Of a stretch of DNA of 35,165 bases, positions 32,308 through 35,165 are shown piece by piece. A program made the position numbers and the translations under genes. The notes below the pieces were generated by a model. It was not told the DNA's origin. It made no database searches and saw only the letters and a list, made by a program, of their open reading frames with translations. Origin of the DNA: DAOUEG01 sp964595455 (GTDB lineage: Bacteria; Chloroflexota; Dehalococcoidia; Dehalococcoidales; RBG-16-60-22); assembly GCA_964595455.1 (NCBI GenBank), contig CAZQQL010000022.1, positions 1 to 35,165 on the forward strand, given 5' to 3'. How positions within the stretch are numbered: position 1 is the stretch's first letter; every line of letters starts with the position of its first letter.

Positions 32308-32366
32308 TGAATCTCGACGAAAGAGGAAACGATAAGGTTCCGTCCTTATCGGGTCCTTTTTCTTTT
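32308..32366 (+). ncRNA. Candidate small RNA of about 55-60 nt
   Basis: It is defined only by a strong upstream promoter and by the terminator hairpin. The transcript would be mostly an unstructured purine-rich 5' part (GACGAAAGAGGAAACG) and the terminator stem, and its 3' end touches the NYN stop codon. An ATG at 32307 could instead open a short leaderless frame running into the hairpin. No RNA family was recognised. Confidence 0.35.
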
Positions 32367-32367
32367 T
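32330..32367 (+). terminator. Intrinsic terminator on the plus strand
   Basis: An 8-bp perfect stem, CGATAAGG (32330-32337) with CCTTATCG (32344-32351), has a 6-base loop and is followed by a tract with ten T in the next dozen bases. The T tract lies only on the plus-strand side. Confidence 0.72.
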
Positions 32368-32851
32368 ATCGGCCAATTTTCTTCTTGAGTTCCTCAATTA
32401 AGTGTAATCTTGATCCTGCAGCGATGCGGAGGAGCTTAGAACATAGCTCATACCTCGGTGATAAAACACACCTGAGCTTGTTTTTACTTCTCAGATAATT
32501 AACGAGGCAATAAAAGTCACCATCACTGCTGACAATCACTGCCTCTTCGTAGTTAGAATAATCTATCATAGCCTGCAGAACCAACTCTGCATCGCAATTC
32601 CCTTTTACCTCTCCCTCGGGCAATCTCAACACTGGTTTGAATATCAGTTCATATCCAGAGTTCCTGAGAAAGGCGTAGAGTGGTTCATTTTCCAGCATGT
32701 AACCGATAAAATAGTAGGCCTTTGATACTCCGTAATGTTCGCTGAGGTAAACGCGAAACCGCCTATAATCAACATTCCAACCAACCCTTCGCATCGTTTG
32801 ATGCAGGTTGGTGCCATCAATGAACGCGTAATTAACTAACGGTTTCTTCAT
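32366..32851 (-). CDS. NYN-domain (PIN-like, LabA/DUF88 type) putative nuclease inserted between purL and purQ
   Basis: A 161-residue NYN protein. Acidic metal-site residues are in place: D12 in FIDGTN, D87 in GNCDAEL, and D110/D112 in VSSDGDF. NYN domains share the PIN fold and usually cut RNA. The gene looks distinctly AT-richer than purL and purQ around it (near 42% GC in sampled lines against about 60%), which suggests transfer. Its ATG follows the purL stop by 6 bases with only a poor ribosome site, so it depends on purL translation. It is unrelated in function to purine synthesis by family; cellular target unknown. Confidence 0.85.
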   Translation of the reverse strand: MKKPLVNYAFIDGTNLHQTMRRVGWNVDYRRFRVYLSEHYGVSKAYYFIGYMLENEPLYAFLRNSGYELIFKPVLRLPEGEVKGNCDAELVLQAMIDYSNYEEAVIVSSDGDFYCLVNYLRSKNKLRCVLSPRYELCSKLLRIAAGSRLHLIEELKKKIGR

Positions 32852-32857
32852 CCGGCC

Positions 32858-35165
32858 CTACCAGCGCAGGGGTTTCTGCCAGGCCTCCTTGAGTTTGTCC
32901 GCGTCCGCCCTGAGTATCACCGCCCCGCGGCGGCCTTTCACCAGCAGTTCCGCTTCTTTCGTGACCTGCCCGATTTCCGCAAAGGCGACGCCGTCCAGGG
33001 CTGCTTCGAAGGCGGCCTTGTTCTCCGGCGCGATCTCCACGAGGAACCGTGAATTGGACTCCGAGAAGAGGATGTAGTCGTCACGGTCGCAGGGTTCGCC
33101 GAGCGGGACGGTATCAAGGTGGACCATCATGCCGAGTCCTCCGGCAAAGGCCATTTCCGCGGCGGCCACACCGATGCCGCCTTCCGAGCAGTCATGGCAG
33201 CTCCGCACCAGCCTCTTGTCCATGGCGGCGGAGAGCGCGTTCATGGTCCTGACCGCTTTCTCCGGGCGTACCTTGGGGACGCGGGAGCCGGTGGCGCCGT
33301 GGATGCAGAAGTAATGGGAGCCGCCGAGTTCCGGCCAGGTCTCCCCGACGACATAAATCGAGTTGCCGGCCTCCTTGCAGTCCATGGACACGGCCTTGTT
33401 GACATCATCCATCACGCCCATGGCGGAGATGAGGAGCGTCGGGGGTATGCAGATGCTCTCGGCGCCGGTCTCGTACTCGTTGTAGAGGCTGTCCTTGCCG
33501 GAGATGAACGGCGTGCCGTAGACCTTGCCCATATCGTAGCAGGCTTCGGCGGCGCGGACGAGCGAACCGAGCCGGTCCGGCTTTTCCGGGTTGCCCCAGC
33601 AGAAGTTGTCCAGCAGGGCGACCTGTTTGAGCGAGCCGCCCACCGCTATTATCTGCCGCAGCGCTTCATCGATGGCGGAAGCCGCCATCCAGTAGGTATC
33701 TATATCACCGTATTTCGGGTTGATGCCGTTGGAAACGATGAGCCCCTTATCGGAATCCGGCAGCGGCTTGAGGACCGCCGCGTCGCCGGGGCCGTCGTTG
33801 GCCGCCCCGACCAGCGGTTTCAATACGCTGGAACCCTGCACCTCGTGGTCGTACTGGCGGATGACCCATTCCTTGGAGCAGACGTTCCAGGACCCGAGTA
33901 TCTTCTTGAGGTCTTCGGCCAGGTCCGCCGCGCAGACGAAGTCCGGTTCCGGGAACTGCCCCGGTTTCCAGACGGCGTTCCGTTCCAGTTGCGGCAGGCC
34001 GTCATGCAGGAACGCCATGTCCAGGTCGCACACCTGGTGGCCGTTGTAGAACAGCTCCAGGCGCTTCGTGTCCGTGTATTCCCCGATGACCGTGGCGTCC
34101 ACGGCGTTGTTCCGGCAGACCGTCAGCAGTTCTTCCGCCTTGTCCGGGGCCACCGCTAGCAGCATGCGCTCCTGGGACTCGGAGACCCATATCTCGAAGT
34201 AGGAGAGACCGTCGTACTTGAGCGGCACTTTTTCCAGGTCGATCCTGACGCCGGTCTTCTCGCCGGTCTCGCCGACCGCGGAGGAAAGCCCGCCGCCGCC
34301 GATGTCATGGACGCGGACGTAGAGATCGCGTTCCCGTGCTTCGAGGATGGCGTCGAGCGCCTTCTTCTCGACGATGGGATCACCGATCTGCACGGAACTG
34401 GAGGAAATCGTTTCCGATTCCTTGTTCAGTTCCCCGGAAGCGAAGGTGACGCCGTGGATGCCGTCCCGGCCCGTCCGCCCGCCGACCAATAATACCAGGT
34501 CTCCCGGCCTCTGCTTACCCTGCTGGGCCAGGTCCTTCGGCATGAGGCCGACCGTGCCGCAGTAGACGAGCGGGTTGCCGACATATCTCTTATCGAAAAA
34601 TATGGAGCCGTTGGAAGTGGCGATGCCCATGCGGTTGCCGTAATCGGCCACGCCAGCGCGCACGCCCTTGAAGATCCGGCGGGGATGCAGGACGCCGCGG
34701 GGAAGCTCCTCGTAGGGGTAATCGGGAGGCCCGAAGCAGAACACGTCCGTGTTCATGATGGGCTTGGCGCCGAGGCCGGTCCCAATGGCATCGCGAATGA
34801 CCCCGCCGATGCCCGTGGCGGCGCCGCCGTACGGCTCTACCGCCGAGGGATGGTTGTGGGTCTCCACCTTGAAATTGACCGCGTACCGGCCGTCGAAATC
34901 GATGACACCGGCGTTGTCCTTGAACACCGAGAGGCACCAGGGCTTATCGAGTTCCTGCGTGACCTTCATGACGGTGCTCTTGAGCAGGTTATCGATGGTC
35001 CGGCCTTCCATGCTGATCTTCGCCTTGAAGGTCTTGTGGATGCAGTGCTCGGACCAGGTCTGGGCAACGGTTTCCAGTTCGATATCGGTGGGCTTTCGAC
35101 CCAGCTTGCGGAAATAGTCCTGGATGATGCGCATCTCTTCCAGGTTCAGCCAGAACCGGCCCTTG
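32858..35165 (-). CDS. purL: Phosphoribosylformylglycinamidine synthase subunit PurL (5' end beyond window)
   Basis: An ATP-dependent FGAM synthase, step four of purine synthesis. Visible residues include TWSEHCIHKTF (active-site histidine region), HNHPSAVEPYGGAATGIGG, DNFCWGNPEKPDRLGSLVRA, GKDSLYNEY and HDCSEGGIGVAAAEMAF. A Met lies at 35134, but the frame continues upstream without a stop to the window edge (reading GRFWLNLEE before that Met), so the true start lies outside. The 768 visible residues and this N-terminal extension suggest the longer PurL form, possibly with a fused PurS-like region. PurQ is encoded downstream after the NYN gene. Confidence 0.95.
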   Translation of the reverse strand, partial: KGRFWLNLEEMRIIQDYFRKLGRKPTDIELETVAQTWSEHCIHKTFKAKISMEGRTIDNLLKSTVMKVTQELDKPWCLSVFKDNAGVIDFDGRYAVNFKVETHNHPSAVEPYGGAATGIGGVIRDAIGTGLGAKPIMNTDVFCFGPPDYPYEELPRGVLHPRRIFKGVRAGVADYGNRMGIATSNGSIFFDKRYVGNPLVYCGTVGLMPKDLAQQGKQRPGDLVLLVGGRTGRDGIHGVTFASGELNKESETISSSSVQIGDPIVEKKALDAILEARERDLYVRVHDIGGGGLSSAVGETGEKTGVRIDLEKVPLKYDGLSYFEIWVSESQERMLLAVAPDKAEELLTVCRNNAVDATVIGEYTDTKRLELFYNGHQVCDLDMAFLHDGLPQLERNAVWKPGQFPEPDFVCAADLAEDLKKILGSWNVCSKEWVIRQYDHEVQGSSVLKPLVGAANDGPGDAAVLKPLPDSDKGLIVSNGINPKYGDIDTYWMAASAIDEALRQIIAVGGSLKQVALLDNFCWGNPEKPDRLGSLVRAAEACYDMGKVYGTPFISGKDSLYNEYETGAESICIPPTLLISAMGVMDDVNKAVSMDCKEAGNSIYVVGETWPELGGSHYFCIHGATGSRVPKVRPEKAVRTMNALSAAMDKRLVRSCHDCSEGGIGVAAAEMAFAGGLGMMVHLDTVPLGEPCDRDDYILFSESNSRFLVEIAPENKAAFEAALDGVAFAEIGQVTKEAELLVKGRRGAVILRADADKLKEAWQKPLRW

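Noticed and set aside
32307..32498. A 63-codon plus-strand frame starting at a leaderless-looking ATG
   Set aside because: A strong terminator interrupts it after about eight codons and the rest is antisense to the NYN gene; a small RNA or leader is the better reading.

Overview
The window is about 35 kb of a moderately GC-rich bacterial genome (roughly 60% GC by eye) carrying mostly housekeeping and organic-acid metabolism genes. No rRNA, tRNA, CRISPR array, prophage or transposase is visible. The mix suggests an anaerobic or facultative bacterium that uses small carboxylic acids: NarL-type sensor kinase/regulator pairs, a stand-alone NuoE-like protein, a two-subunit Fe-S fumarase, LutA/B- and GlcD/F-type Fe-S oxidoreductases, acetate uptake and activation, and an M42 peptidase. 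Gene style and interspersed repeats made me think of the Dehalococcoidia/Chloroflexota, but no marker here proves that; it is a low-confidence impression.

Layout. 1-5622: a truncated GAF/HD-GYP protein, then two NarL-family two-component pairs on the minus strand flanking an orphan nuoE-like gene. 5780-10658: an acetate operon (small unknown protein, acetyl-CoA synthetase, DUF485 protein, ActP-type symporter) ending in a strong terminator. 10836-12968: an isolated pair of oligopeptide ABC ATPases, with its own promoter and terminator but no permease or binding protein. 13130-16461: an ABC-2 exporter (ATPase plus an internally duplicated permease) divergent from a tetR gene. Two near-consensus promoters overlap there, with a shared dyad across both -35 boxes.

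16657-22272: a seven-gene plus-strand run (LutA-like, LutB-like, fumarase alpha, NUDIX, fumarase beta, two tandem cyclase-family hydrolases) with overlaps or short gaps and a terminator at the end. This is the most interesting metabolic unit, because its substrate cannot be read from the families alone. 22310-26615: a zinc-type CDF exporter overlapping a small pyrophosphatase-like gene, then glcD-glcF. 26616-30337: repeat-rich ground around an MFS exporter and an M42 peptidase, including three copies of an approximately 83-bp double-hairpin repeat. 30338-31032: nusB-acpP, with nusB apparently leaderless. 31147-35165: minus-strand purL (truncated at the window edge), an AT-rich NYN-domain gene wedged between purL and purQ, then purQ and a DUF1232 gene. 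A plus-strand promoter and terminator sit back to back in the purQ-NYN gap and could make a tiny RNA.

How they connect. Acetate enters through ActP and is activated by Acs. The adjacent NarL pair is placed to control this operon, as CrbSR does in other bacteria (inference). Hydroxy-acid oxidation (GlcDF, LutAB-like) and fumarate/malate interconversion would feed central carbon flow. All functional calls come from motif recognition without database searches.
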